A stretch of DNA of 38,212 nucleotides. Source: Candidatus Woesearchaeota archaeon CG_4_10_14_0_2_um_filter_33_13. GTDB taxonomy: Archaea; Nanobdellota; Nanobdellia; Woesearchaeales; GW2011-AR9. The notes under the pieces are model-generated. The model had not been told where the DNA came from. It worked only from the letters and a program-made list of their open reading frames with translations, and did not search any database. Positions 1-6,999 of this stretch are shown here, piece by piece. Position 1 is the stretch's first letter. Every line of letters starts with the position of its first letter. The stretch is from assembly GCA_002792115.1 (NCBI GenBank), contig PFNQ01000002.1:1-38212 (forward strand), given 5' to 3'. Position numbers and translations under genes: made by a program.

Positions 1-18
1 AGTTGACTTTTCTATTAA

Positions 19-1209
19 ATGCTTTCAAGAGTTTATAACTTTCATGACGTAACTGGTGCTACCCACAAGGAAGTGGGGGTTGAAGAGATAGTTGATGATG
101 CCGTAGATAAAGGATTATCTGGTCTTGTAGTTATAAGTTCTGGGAATTTTTCTGAAGCAATTAGTGATGAAATTGCTAAGCGCGGATTAAAATTAGAATT
201 ATATAATTTGGTCAATGGCATTCCTAAAAGTAAAAATGAAGTGAGAATTCCTAATGGTCAAATTTTAAGAACTGCTAAAGAAAGAATACAATTAGTTCGC
301 GATGTAAGGGGTCTTGAAGGAGCATTAGATGATTACACGGATTTTTTCCCTAAATCTTATACTGCACACGCTAGGTTAATTTTGCAAAGTCGACCAGATT
401 ATGTTCTTTGTCCAATTGGTTCTGGTAAATTATGGTTATCTTTAGTTAGGGAAGTTGAAGCAACTGACTCAAATAGTCGAGTGATTGGCATTACTCCCAG
501 GGGAAAAAATGCTTTCTTCTTTTCAACTAGTGGAAAAAAATTTGATTTATCCTCTGTTGCGGATAAATTAACTGCACCTTATACTCATTTCCAGCACGAA
601 GTATTGTCCCATGGTCCAAGGCACACTGTTGCAGAGGTTTCTGAAAAACAGTTAAAGAGAGCATATAAACATGCACAAATGGAAGGTTGTGATTGTGAAC
701 CAAGTGGAGCAGCAGGTTTTGTATTTTATGATTCTAGTTTTAGAAAAGATGTTAGTCTGAATTTAAGTGATAGAGTTATGATTGTTTCTACCGGTAAGGG
801 TTTTAAAGCGGAAGTGGCTGACATGAAAAGGAGGGAGTCTGGAATTAAAATGAAAGTAGCAACAGTTACAACTGCATTATTTTTAGGCTTTACGGCTTTA
901 ACTTTTGGTTATTTTAGAGCTTTGCAAGATCAACATGATGCGCAAGAAATTATGTCTGTTCTTCCGGATAACAAATATGGAAGAGAAGTTTTAGAATTTG
1001 TAGCCTTAAGAGAAGGTGTGTCTTCTCCTTTCAGACTTGATTCTCAGCAAGCTTCTGATGCTTTAACACTTTATATGATGAATTCTGACGGTTTATCTTT
1101 TGTGCAAGGTTCTGTTGATCCTAAGAAAGCAGAATTATATCAAGATTTTGCTATGCGTTGCAGAAATCACGGTAGGCCAGATTTCAAATATTGTGAACCA
1201 CAGGTTTAG
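19..1209 (+). CDS. PLP-dependent fold-type II (threonine synthase-like) protein with C-terminal membrane anchor
   Basis: The 396-residue protein resembles fold-type II PLP enzymes (threonine synthase, cysteine synthase). THKE at 15-18 sits where the PLP lysine motif SFKDR lies, making K17 the candidate Schiff-base lysine. SSGNF follows at 40-44, a GSGKL loop at 134-138, EPSGAAG at 227-233 and STGKGFK at 257-263, which resembles the TGHGLK end of threonine synthases. A hydrophobic segment at about 279-299 then leads into a roughly 95-residue tail. The normal region before the lysine is very short. An in-frame TAA lies directly before the ATG, so the start is probably correct. Substrate is unknown; the membrane anchor is unusual for this family. 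Fold call fairly sure, enzymatic activity unsure. Confidence 0.6.
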   Translation: MLSRVYNFHDVTGATHKEVGVEEIVDDAVDKGLSGLVVISSGNFSEAISDEIAKRGLKLELYNLVNGIPKSKNEVRIPNGQILRTAKERIQLVRDVRGLEGALDDYTDFFPKSYTAHARLILQSRPDYVLCPIGSGKLWLSLVREVEATDSNSRVIGITPRGKNAFFFSTSGKKFDLSSVADKLTAPYTHFQHEVLSHGPRHTVAEVSEKQLKRAYKHAQMEGCDCEPSGAAGFVFYDSSFRKDVSLNLSDRVMIVSTGKGFKAEVADMKRRESGIKMKVATVTTALFLGFTALTFGYFRALQDQHDAQEIMSVLPDNKYGREVLEFVALREGVSSPFRLDSQQASDALTLYMMNSDGLSFVQGSVDPKKAELYQDFAMRCRNHGRPDFKYCEPQV

Positions 1210-1272
1210 TCATTCTATCGTAAACATTAGTAACAAATCTAATATGGTTTTACTCTGGAAATAATCTTCTCA

Positions 1273-1842
1273 TTATTCTATCTTCTTTAATCCTTTCCAC
1301 CACTCGTTTGGATCAGTGTTTTCAATTTCAGTTAAAAGTAGTTTTGCTGATTCTGTTTTAAGGATTGTTTTAATATTGTCGATCCAATTTTGAGCATCAG
1401 CATATCCAATTTTGATATACTCTTTTGCTTGCACAGCATTTTCTAGAAGATCAGCATCTCTAGCAACTCTTGCTTCTTTAGTTTCTCTTTTCTGAAATTC
1501 AGTTAAGAACTGTAACAACTCATCTCCGTAACCATCTAACTCTTTCATCTGTTCTGCATGTGCTTTTGACTCTGCTTCCTTAAAATCAATATAGCGATGA
1601 CCAACTTTATGTAAATCATTTAATCTAGCTTCATGAATGTCGTTGAATAAACACATCATCACAACTTTATGGACATCAACCTTTTCTATCTTTGCTAAGA
1701 AATAGCCAATGACTGCTGCTCGTTGTGAATGTTCAGCAACATTTTCTGGATCATTAACATTAATCAACCACCAACCACTTCTTTTAACTCTTTTTAATTG
1801 GCCAGTTTCATACAAAAAGTTTGCAATTTTCTTAATGGTCAT
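1273..1842 (-). CDS. HD-domain hydrolase, YfbR/COG1896-like, with altered HD dyad
   Basis: This 189-residue protein matches small HD-superfamily phosphohydrolases that act on deoxynucleoside monophosphates (YfbR-like). The first metal-ligand motif is AEHS (H38), and the late acidic motif is RDADLLE (D129/D131). The dyad itself reads CLFNDIHEAR, so the usual His-Asp is Asn67-Asp68; the AAC codon is clear. GDL-like NDLHKVGHRYI follows. A TATA-like element (ATTTATAAA, about 1860-1868) lies about 22 bp upstream, so it probably has its own promoter although it follows translin by 30 bp on the same strand. Activity may be altered or lost if the His is essential, as it is in characterised members. 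Confidence 0.75.
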   Translation of the reverse strand: MTIKKIANFLYETGQLKRVKRSGWWLINVNDPENVAEHSQRAAVIGYFLAKIEKVDVHKVVMMCLFNDIHEARLNDLHKVGHRYIDFKEAESKAHAEQMKELDGYGDELLQFLTEFQKRETKEARVARDADLLENAVQAKEYIKIGYADAQNWIDNIKTILKTESAKLLLTEIENTDPNEWWKGLKKIE

Positions 1843-1872
1843 TTTTATTTTTTTTATTTTTATAAATTCTTA

Positions 1873-2433
1873 TCAATTTCTTTTTAATTTCAAATCCAAA
1901 ACTAAGTCTTCTAACTTTCTTAAATCATACTTGATGCCGTCTACCTTTCTTCTGATTTCGTTGTCCCTGAAATCAAATTTTAATAATTGGCCATACAATT
2001 CGTCAACTTCATCTTTAATTTTAATAACTTTGTCTACTTCTCCCTTTCCAGCAAGGTAAACAGCTTTTCTTACTAACTCTCCAGGTAAGTCTGCTACTCC
2101 TAAAACAAAATGTTCTGGAGCAACTTTTAAGTCTATCAACTTACCATTTTTAACAAAGTTAAAATAAAGTATTGCTTCAACATATTCTTGAATCGCTACT
2201 TTGTAAGAGCCTTCACAACTCATCTTAGGACTATGCTTAGACATATTATCCAGGGCAGCTTTTTCTTTTTCAATCTGAACAATCAATTTAGCAGCTTCAA
2301 CAATCTCATCTCTATGTATGGCGTAGATGATTTGTTTACTTAATTTTAGAACGTCTCTTGATTTTTTGATCAAAAGTTCTCTTTCAGAGTCATAATCTTG
2401 GATGTATTTGATTAATTTTGTGTAATTTACCAT
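1873..2433 (-). CDS. Archaeal translin-family RNA-binding protein
   Basis: The protein is 186 residues and almost wholly helical, the usual size of archaeal translin homologues. Typical features are an early YDSERELLIKKSRDVLKLSKQ segment, the GSYKVAIQEYVEAILYF helix, the LGVADLPGELVRKAVYLA segment and a C-terminal FDFRDNEIRRKVDGIKYDL helix. Translins form ring-shaped oligomers that bind single-stranded RNA or DNA, and translin/TRAX-like complexes have endoribonuclease activity on RNA fragments. It is preceded by a TATA-like TATTATAAAC about 26 bp before the ATG, suggesting a leaderless message. It lies between a secreted protein and an HD hydrolase on the same strand. Confidence 0.85.
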   Translation of the reverse strand: MVNYTKLIKYIQDYDSERELLIKKSRDVLKLSKQIIYAIHRDEIVEAAKLIVQIEKEKAALDNMSKHSPKMSCEGSYKVAIQEYVEAILYFNFVKNGKLIDLKVAPEHFVLGVADLPGELVRKAVYLAGKGEVDKVIKIKDEVDELYGQLLKFDFRDNEIRRKVDGIKYDLRKLEDLVLDLKLKRN

Positions 2434-2470
2434 TTTTGTCTTACTCTCTATTTTGTTTATAATACTTTCT

Positions 2471-3331
2471 CTAAAATGTATCTTCTAAGCTGTTACTATT
2501 ATTTAAACGTTGATAAGTTACTTGCAAATATGGTCCAGAAAGAGTCTCACAGGCCATTTCTCTATTTTGATCTGAATCAAATGATGGTGTCCAGGGAATT
2601 GTTTGGAAAAAACGATCTCTTCTGAAGTCTGTGCGAAAGGATTGCCATTTAAACCAACCCATCTCTCCAAAATAATTTATCCCGTAATCTGTTAAAGAAA
2701 AGGTGATTACTGAATCCTCAGCAACAACACCCATCACTAACTTACCTTGTGGATTAATTGAGTAAATGTCTCTTTCATCACCAAAAATTTTTAACAAATC
2801 GTCAGTACTAGGTAATCCGTGAAAATCTACTTCCTGTCTAGCTTGGAAATAAGCATCTCTTTGATCAAGGTTTCCTTTCTGTGCTTGAGAAAAATATTCT
2901 GCAATAAGTTTTTTTGCAAAATCTGTTGGATGGATATGGTAAACCCTTACTTCCGGATGTTTCTTCATTAACTCCTCTAATTTGTCTGAGTCAATACTCA
3001 CTTTAGTATAACCTACGCATTGTCCTTGATGACAATAAACGTTGCCATTAAATTTGTCATCATTTTCATTTACTCCTACTTCAATCCATTCTTGAGTTTG
3101 TGGAAGGAATGCATAAGCTTCTTCTTGATCTGCTGTTCTAGCTATCTCTGCTAAATCTTTTAAACCATCTTCTAAGGATTTTGTTGCAACTTGCCTTTTG
3201 TTGTTGTCTAAATTAAGAGAAAGAGTTTCAACAGCTACTATCTCTGGTGGGGATCTGGAACATTGGTAGCCTACTCCCAAACCGACTAATAAAGCCAAAC
3301 CTGCAATTATTGTTTTTGTTCTTGTTAGCAT
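2471..3331 (-). CDS. Secreted or membrane-anchored protein with JAMM-like HxHP...SxxD motif
   Basis: The 286-residue protein begins with a hydrophobic segment (about residues 7-22) and so is probably exported or N-terminally anchored. VYHIHPTD at 131-137 gives HxHP (H132, H134) and LPSTDDL at 173-179 gives SxxD (S175, D178), the metal-binding signature of JAMM/JAB metallopeptidases. The spacing between the two parts is about 40 residues, longer than usual, so an insertion would be needed. C100 and C105 in a YCHQGQC segment could form a disulphide. TATA-like TTTTATAAAG lies about 28 bp upstream. The family is not recognised as a whole; the peptidase assignment is an inference from the motif. 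Confidence 0.5.
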   Translation of the reverse strand: MLTRTKTIIAGLALLVGLGVGYQCSRSPPEIVAVETLSLNLDNNKRQVATKSLEDGLKDLAEIARTADQEEAYAFLPQTQEWIEVGVNENDDKFNGNVYCHQGQCVGYTKVSIDSDKLEELMKKHPEVRVYHIHPTDFAKKLIAEYFSQAQKGNLDQRDAYFQARQEVDFHGLPSTDDLLKIFGDERDIYSINPQGKLVMGVVAEDSVITFSLTDYGINYFGEMGWFKWQSFRTDFRRDRFFQTIPWTPSFDSDQNREMACETLSGPYLQVTYQRLNNSNSLEDTF

Positions 3332-3389
3332 AATTTCATTTGTTTTTTATTTCTTCTTTATAAAATTTTGTAAATTTTCATAACTTAAC

Positions 3390-3404
3390 AGTGCTAACAG
3401 CACT
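3390..3404 (+). promoter_or_regulatory. Short perfect inverted repeat upstream of the LSm promoter
   Basis: AGTGCT-AAC-AGCACT is a perfect 6-bp inverted repeat with a 3-nt loop, about 30 bp upstream of the TATA-like ATTTATATAAC (about 3425-3435) of the LSm-eL37 unit. It could be an operator or part of a short hairpin. Its function is unknown. Confidence 0.35.
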
Positions 3405-3480
3405 TTATTTCAACTAACAGAAACATTTATATAACCAACACTTTCTTTACAGCTTAATCACTTGGGGGTGCATTATTAAA

Positions 3481-3708
3481 ATGGATGAAGGATCAAGACC
3501 ATTGGACACATTAAATCATGCAAGGGGTAAAAACGTCATGCTTGACTTAAAAAACGGAGTAAGTTATATTGGAAAGTTAAAAGCTTTTGATATTCACATT
3601 AATATCGTTTTAGAAGACGCGGAAGAAAGAAAAGATGGTACTGTAACCAGAAAATTGGGTACGGTCTTTGTAAGAGGAGACACCATCACGATAATTTCTC
3701 CAGCTTAA
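3481..3708 (+). CDS. LSm / Sm-like archaeal RNA-binding protein
   Basis: The 75-residue protein is a full Sm fold. The Sm1 motif runs through NVMLDLKNGVSYIGKLKAFDIHINIVLEDA, and the Sm2 motif is GTVFVRGDTITIIS near the C terminus. Archaeal Sm proteins assemble into heptameric rings that bind U-rich RNA and tRNA-related RNAs. The gene precedes eL37 by 23 bp, the conserved archaeal LSm-L37e order, so they are very likely co-transcribed. Unlike most genes here it has a leader: the TATA box is about 50 bp upstream and a strong GGGGGTG ribosome-binding site lies about 10 nt before the ATG. Confidence 0.95.
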   Translation: MDEGSRPLDTLNHARGKNVMLDLKNGVSYIGKLKAFDIHINIVLEDAEERKDGTVTRKLGTVFVRGDTITIISPA

Positions 3709-3731
3709 ATTTTTTAGATTAGAGAAAGAAA

Positions 3732-3908
3732 ATGACCAAAGGAACAGCAAGTATGGGCCGCAAATCTGGCAAGAAGACACATATAATCTGTAGAAGATGT
3801 GGGGGATTTTCCTTTCACGTTAGAAAGAAAAGATGCTCTTCTTGTGGTTACGGAGAGACTGCTACCATGCGGAAGTATAGTTGGAACAAGAAAAATTCTG
3901 CTGATTAA
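3732..3908 (+). CDS. rpl37e: 50S ribosomal protein L37e (eL37)
   Basis: This is a 58-residue zinc-binding ribosomal protein. The N terminus [17 protein letters not shown] matches the family, followed by two CxxC pairs (ICRRCGG and RCSSCGYG) that bind one zinc, and the MRKYSW segment near the end. It is a component of the archaeal and eukaryotic large subunit and contacts 23S rRNA. It directly follows the LSm gene, as in many archaea. A U-rich stretch after the stop codon (TTTATTTTTTTATTAC, then TTTTTTTT) may terminate the LSm-eL37 transcript while lying just before the next start codon. Confidence 0.96.
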   Translation: MTKGTASMGRKSGKKTHIICRRCGGFSFHVRKKRCSSCGYGETATMRKYSWNKKNSAD

Positions 3909-3939
3909 ATTAGATTTATTTTTTTATTACTTTTTTTTG

Positions 3940-4470
3940 ATGTCCAAATCAACAGCAAGGTGGTTTGATGAGAACTTATCTTTGTTGGAAGATCTAGTTT
4001 ATAGTTTCGATGATTCTGTTAATTTTTCTTCTTCGGATTCTTTAGCAATTGTAGTTCATCCTTTTTTTAGGCTAGATAAATATTTTCTTGATGATTATCC
4101 GATGAGAATGGAAAAATTTCTGAGAGAATATTCTGGTCCTATTTTAATAATGGAAGAATCCATTCCCAATAAACTGTATACTACTGTTAATCGCGTTAAC
4201 GCTTCTGAAATTACACCACTTAGGTATTACCTCCCAACATTAGTGGGTGATCCTGAACCAGAATTGAATAGTTGGAAAGATTTACATCATTTTTTATCTT
4301 GCTTTTCTATACCTCATTTTAAATTGGGCGGTGGTTTATTAGCAGATGGTCATTATGTTGATGATCGTGGTTGTTTAGGTTATACTCAACATCGATTAAA
4401 AAGATGGGGATTTAAAACAGAATTAATGCCAGGATTATCTTTTGGTATAAGCGACTTAATTGTAAAATAA
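3940..4470 (+). CDS. Hypothetical protein, 176 residues
   Basis: I do not recognise this family. The start at MSKSTARWF was chosen because upstream in-frame sequence overlaps the eL37 gene and would require an extra 47 residues read from an alternative frame of eL37. No strong ribosome-binding site is visible; only 31 bp separate it from the eL37 stop. The protein is soluble in appearance. Visible features are LAIVVHPFFRLDKYF, SGPILIMEESIPN and a C-terminal HVDGHYVDDRG-like stretch (LADGHYVDDRGCLGYT), together suggesting an alpha/beta fold with alternating hydrophobic strands. It could be part of the LSm-eL37 operon. Confidence 0.6.
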   Translation: MSKSTARWFDENLSLLEDLVYSFDDSVNFSSSDSLAIVVHPFFRLDKYFLDDYPMRMEKFLREYSGPILIMEESIPNKLYTTVNRVNASEITPLRYYLPTLVGDPEPELNSWKDLHHFLSCFSIPHFKLGGGLLADGHYVDDRGCLGYTQHRLKRWGFKTELMPGLSFGISDLIVK

Positions 4471-4490
4471 TTTTAATCTGTTGTATATTA

Positions 4491-5165
4491 TTAACTTGTA
4501 AATGTTTGATTTTCAAAAGAGTCTAAACAACCTTGTTTAATCTGTTTGTATTTTATTTCTGAGCACAATTCTGGGTTATTGCTTAGTTTTGCAATCTTCG
4601 TTCTACAAGAATCTTGAGATATGTCATTACTTAATTGTCCGCATAGCTCAATTTTTAAGGTTGATTTAGCAATTGTGGTAATGCATTTATCTTTATCTAT
4701 TGTATTTAGAAATTCGCACAATAAACTGTCATTAGTAGCAATAGCAATCTTTTCCCTACATTTTAGTTGCTGAGTTACATCAACAATTAAAGGGCACAAT
4801 TCATTATTATTGTTATTTATTGCTAACTGATAATGGCAATTATCTTTCCAGTAAGGATCGATAATTTGTTTACATATTTTTTGCTCATTCTTAGCAACTG
4901 CAACTTGATACATGCAATTTTCTTGAACTTTATCATCAGTAATCTCATCACATATTGTTAAATCTTTATTTTTTCCTGCAAGATCAGAAAGACAAGAATT
5001 CTTCAAAGTGACATCATTAATATTATTACATTGAATTGCTTCTAAATAACAATTATCCCTTTCAATTCCTTCTAGTGTTACACAATCTGGGGAACTAGAT
5101 AAGTGGGTTGTACAAGCACTTAAAAATAAAATAAATATTACCAATAACGCTATGACTGTTTTCAT
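4491..5165 (-). CDS. Lipoprotein with about seven two-cysteine repeats
   Basis: The 224-residue protein has a signal peptide with a lipobox (FLSAC, Cys18). The mature part is built of roughly 27-residue repeats, each of the form LC-(x)8-12-C followed by an IA...N-(E/K/D) helix: for example ICDEITDDKVQENC, ICKQIIDPYWKDNC, LCPLIVDVTQQLKC, LCEFLNTIDKDKC and LCGQLSNDISQDSC. Each unit probably forms a disulphide-linked helical hairpin stacked into a solenoid outside the cell. Even cysteine spacing supports disulphides rather than metal binding. A TATA-like TTTAAA lies about 25-30 bp upstream. Surface binding or cell contact is possible but unproven. Confidence 0.75.
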   Translation of the reverse strand: MKTVIALLVIFILFLSACTTHLSSSPDCVTLEGIERDNCYLEAIQCNNINDVTLKNSCLSDLAGKNKDLTICDEITDDKVQENCMYQVAVAKNEQKICKQIIDPYWKDNCHYQLAINNNNNELCPLIVDVTQQLKCREKIAIATNDSLLCEFLNTIDKDKCITTIAKSTLKIELCGQLSNDISQDSCRTKIAKLSNNPELCSEIKYKQIKQGCLDSFENQTFTS

Positions 5166-5233
5166 TGAATGAAGAACTAAAATCTTAGTTTTTAAATCTT
5201 ATGGAAGTTATCTCTCAAAGGTTCTGATAAATT

Positions 5234-5677
5234 TTATCTTTCATGAATTACAATCAAAGATTGGGTTCTGTCTACTCCTGGAATATTTTGAAACTTTTTT
5301 AACAAAAATTTATCATAACCCTCAACATCTTTGACTCTGACCCTTACTACCATATCAGTGCCACCAGTAACAATATCTACTTTTTCAACTTCAGGCAAAA
5401 AACTAATTTCTTTTGCTAATTGGTGTTGATCTTTCTTTAACTCTCTTAAAACTTTGTAATCAGCTGAAACAAGGATAATGGCAGAGAAGTCTTTACCTAA
5501 TTTTTTATAATCTAAATCTATCGTAAATCTCTTGATAATACCCTCTTGTTTAAGTTTTCTGATTCTGTTATGGATTGTAGTTACGGGCAGCAAAGTTTTT
5601 TTAGCAATTTGTCTAGTAGTAAAGTCACCATGCTCTTTTAGTATTTCTATAATTTTCTGGTCTTTTTCGTCTATCAT
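5234..5677 (-). CDS. Lrp/AsnC-family transcription regulator
   Basis: The 147-residue protein has the two-part Lrp/AsnC layout. An N-terminal winged helix-turn-helix (about residues 5-55, DQKIIEILKEHGDFTTRQIAKKT through IHNRIRKLKQEGIIKRF) is followed by a RAM/AsnC ligand-binding domain (about 65-145) with VEKVDIVTGGTDMVVRVRV, where the GGTD-like turn is the usual effector-site region. It reads away from asnA, the same divergent layout as asnC-asnA in Escherichia coli. A perfect 8-bp inverted repeat overlaps its own promoter, so autorepression is likely. Amino-acid (possibly asparagine) sensing is an inference from context. Confidence 0.9.
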   Translation of the reverse strand: MIDEKDQKIIEILKEHGDFTTRQIAKKTLLPVTTIHNRIRKLKQEGIIKRFTIDLDYKKLGKDFSAIILVSADYKVLRELKKDQHQLAKEISFLPEVEKVDIVTGGTDMVVRVRVKDVEGYDKFLLKKFQNIPGVDRTQSLIVIHER

Positions 5678-5687
5678 TTGTTTATAT

Positions 5688-5716
5688 TTGGAACAAATGT
5701 TCCAATATATATAAAT
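5688..5716 (-). promoter_or_regulatory. Promoter and palindromic operator of the Lrp/AsnC gene
   Basis: TTGGAACA-AA-TGTTCCAA (5688-5705) is a perfect 8-bp inverted repeat with a 2-bp centre. It abuts a minus-strand TATA box (TATTTATATATATT, about 5704-5717) and ends 11 bp before the start codon, so a bound dimer would cover the transcription start. This is the expected position for autorepression by an archaeal Lrp-type protein. Confidence 0.65.
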
Positions 5717-5790
5717 ATTGTGGTAAAAATGGTGTTAATTCCGCTTTTATTTGGGATTGATTTATAAACCATTAATGTGTATAGTCTGTT

Positions 5791-5898
5791 ATGAAAACAA
5801 AAACAGAATCTTCAGAAGATAGGGAGTTAGAAATTGAACTGTTAAGAATCAAGCTAGCGAAATCACTTGGGTTTATGGCTGGCAGATTTATTTGTTAG
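5791..5898 (+). CDS. Possible 35-residue small protein or leader peptide upstream of asnA
   Basis: A short frame encodes MKTKTESSEDRELEIELLRI followed by KLAKSLGFMAGRFIC. It begins about 26 bp after the TATA-like TTTATAAACC (5761-5770), exactly where a leaderless start is expected in this genome, while asnA downstream has a Shine-Dalgarno sequence as expected of a second cistron. The peptide is a charged amphipathic helix ending in a hydrophobic turn with a Cys. No family is recognised. It could be a real small protein, a regulatory leader peptide, or chance. The gap to asnA is 34 bp. Confidence 0.4.
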   Translation: MKTKTESSEDRELEIELLRIKLAKSLGFMAGRFIC

Positions 5899-5932
5899 GC
5901 TTAGGAAATGAATTAAAATGGAGGAAAATAAA

Positions 5933-6961
5933 ATGATAACATTACCAAAAGGATATACGCCAAAATTGGATTTTTTTGCTACGGAAGCGGCAATAAAATT
6001 AGTTAAGGATACGTTTGAAGAAAAATTAGCTAAGAAACTATCTTTGCATCGGGTAACTGCACCCCGTTTTTTGATTGTTGGGGATGGTTTACAAGATGAT
6101 TTAGCTGGAACACAAACTCCAGTTAGTTTTAAAGCGAAACACACTTCTACACCCATCGAAGTTGTTCATAGTTTAGCTAAATGGAAACGTTATGCTTTAG
6201 GCAAATATGAATTTAAACATGGCACTGGCCTTTACACTGACATGGATGCTATTCGTAAGGATGAAGATTTAGATGAGATTCACAGCCTTTATGTTGATCA
6301 GTGGGATTGGGAAAGGGTTGTTAGTAAAGATGAAAGAAGTTTAGATTTTTTGAAATCAATTGTTAAGAAAATTTACGCGGCTATCTTAGAAACACATAAA
6401 CATGTTGTGAAAGAGTTTCCTGTGTTAAAGCGTGAATTGCCTGAAAGTATTACTTTTTTACATACTGAAGAACTAGAAGAATTATATCCTTCTCTTAGTG
6501 CTAAGGATAGGGAGAAAGAGATTGCTAAAAAATATGGGGCAGTATTTTTAATTGGAATAGGGCATCCATTAAAATCTGGTTTGCCACATGATGTTAGGGC
6601 GACCGATTATGATGATTGGGTAACAGAAACATCTGTCGGAAAAAGAGGATTAAACGGAGATATTTTAGTTTGGGATTCCGTTAGAGAAGATGTTTTAGAA
6701 CTATCTTCAATGGGTATCAGAGTAGCAGCAGAATCTTTATTGATTCAGTTAAAACATATGGGCTTAGAAGAACGAAAAGATTTGGCCTTTCATAAGGCGG
6801 TTTTAGAAGAAAAACTTCCTTTAACAATTGGTGGTGGAATTGGACAATCTAGACTCTGCATGTTTTTATTGCAAAAAGCACATATCGGGGAAGTGCAAGC
6901 GAGTGTCTGGCCTAAAGAAGTTGAAGAAGAATTTGCTAGCCGAAGGATTCCATTGCTCTAG
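5933..6961 (+). CDS. asnA: Aspartate-ammonia ligase (asparagine synthetase A)
   Basis: AsnA makes asparagine from aspartate, ammonia and ATP through an aspartyl-adenylate, using a class II aminoacyl-tRNA-synthetase-like fold. Family motifs are clear: VGDGLQDDLAGTQ, EVVHSLAKWKR, SLYVDQWDWE, DVRATDYDDW, GLNGDILVWDS, ELSSMGIRV and IGGGIGQSRL. The length (342 residues) is close to the 330 of the E. coli enzyme. I place the start at 5933, not at the ATG at 5918, because GGAGG (5920-5924) lies 8 nt before it and would otherwise be coding. This ammonia-dependent type is chiefly bacterial. It precedes asnS and is divergent from an AsnC-family gene. Confidence 0.93.
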   Translation: MITLPKGYTPKLDFFATEAAIKLVKDTFEEKLAKKLSLHRVTAPRFLIVGDGLQDDLAGTQTPVSFKAKHTSTPIEVVHSLAKWKRYALGKYEFKHGTGLYTDMDAIRKDEDLDEIHSLYVDQWDWERVVSKDERSLDFLKSIVKKIYAAILETHKHVVKEFPVLKRELPESITFLHTEELEELYPSLSAKDREKEIAKKYGAVFLIGIGHPLKSGLPHDVRATDYDDWVTETSVGKRGLNGDILVWDSVREDVLELSSMGIRVAAESLLIQLKHMGLEERKDLAFHKAVLEEKLPLTIGGGIGQSRLCMFLLQKAHIGEVQASVWPKEVEEEFASRRIPLL

Positions 6962-6999
6962 TTAGCCAATAGATTTTTATATTCCTTTTTAATTTCATC

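Noticed and set aside
3799-3939. Upstream in-frame extension of the gene at 3940.
   Set aside because: It overlaps the clear eL37 gene in another frame and encodes low-complexity hydrophobic residues from a T-rich stretch.
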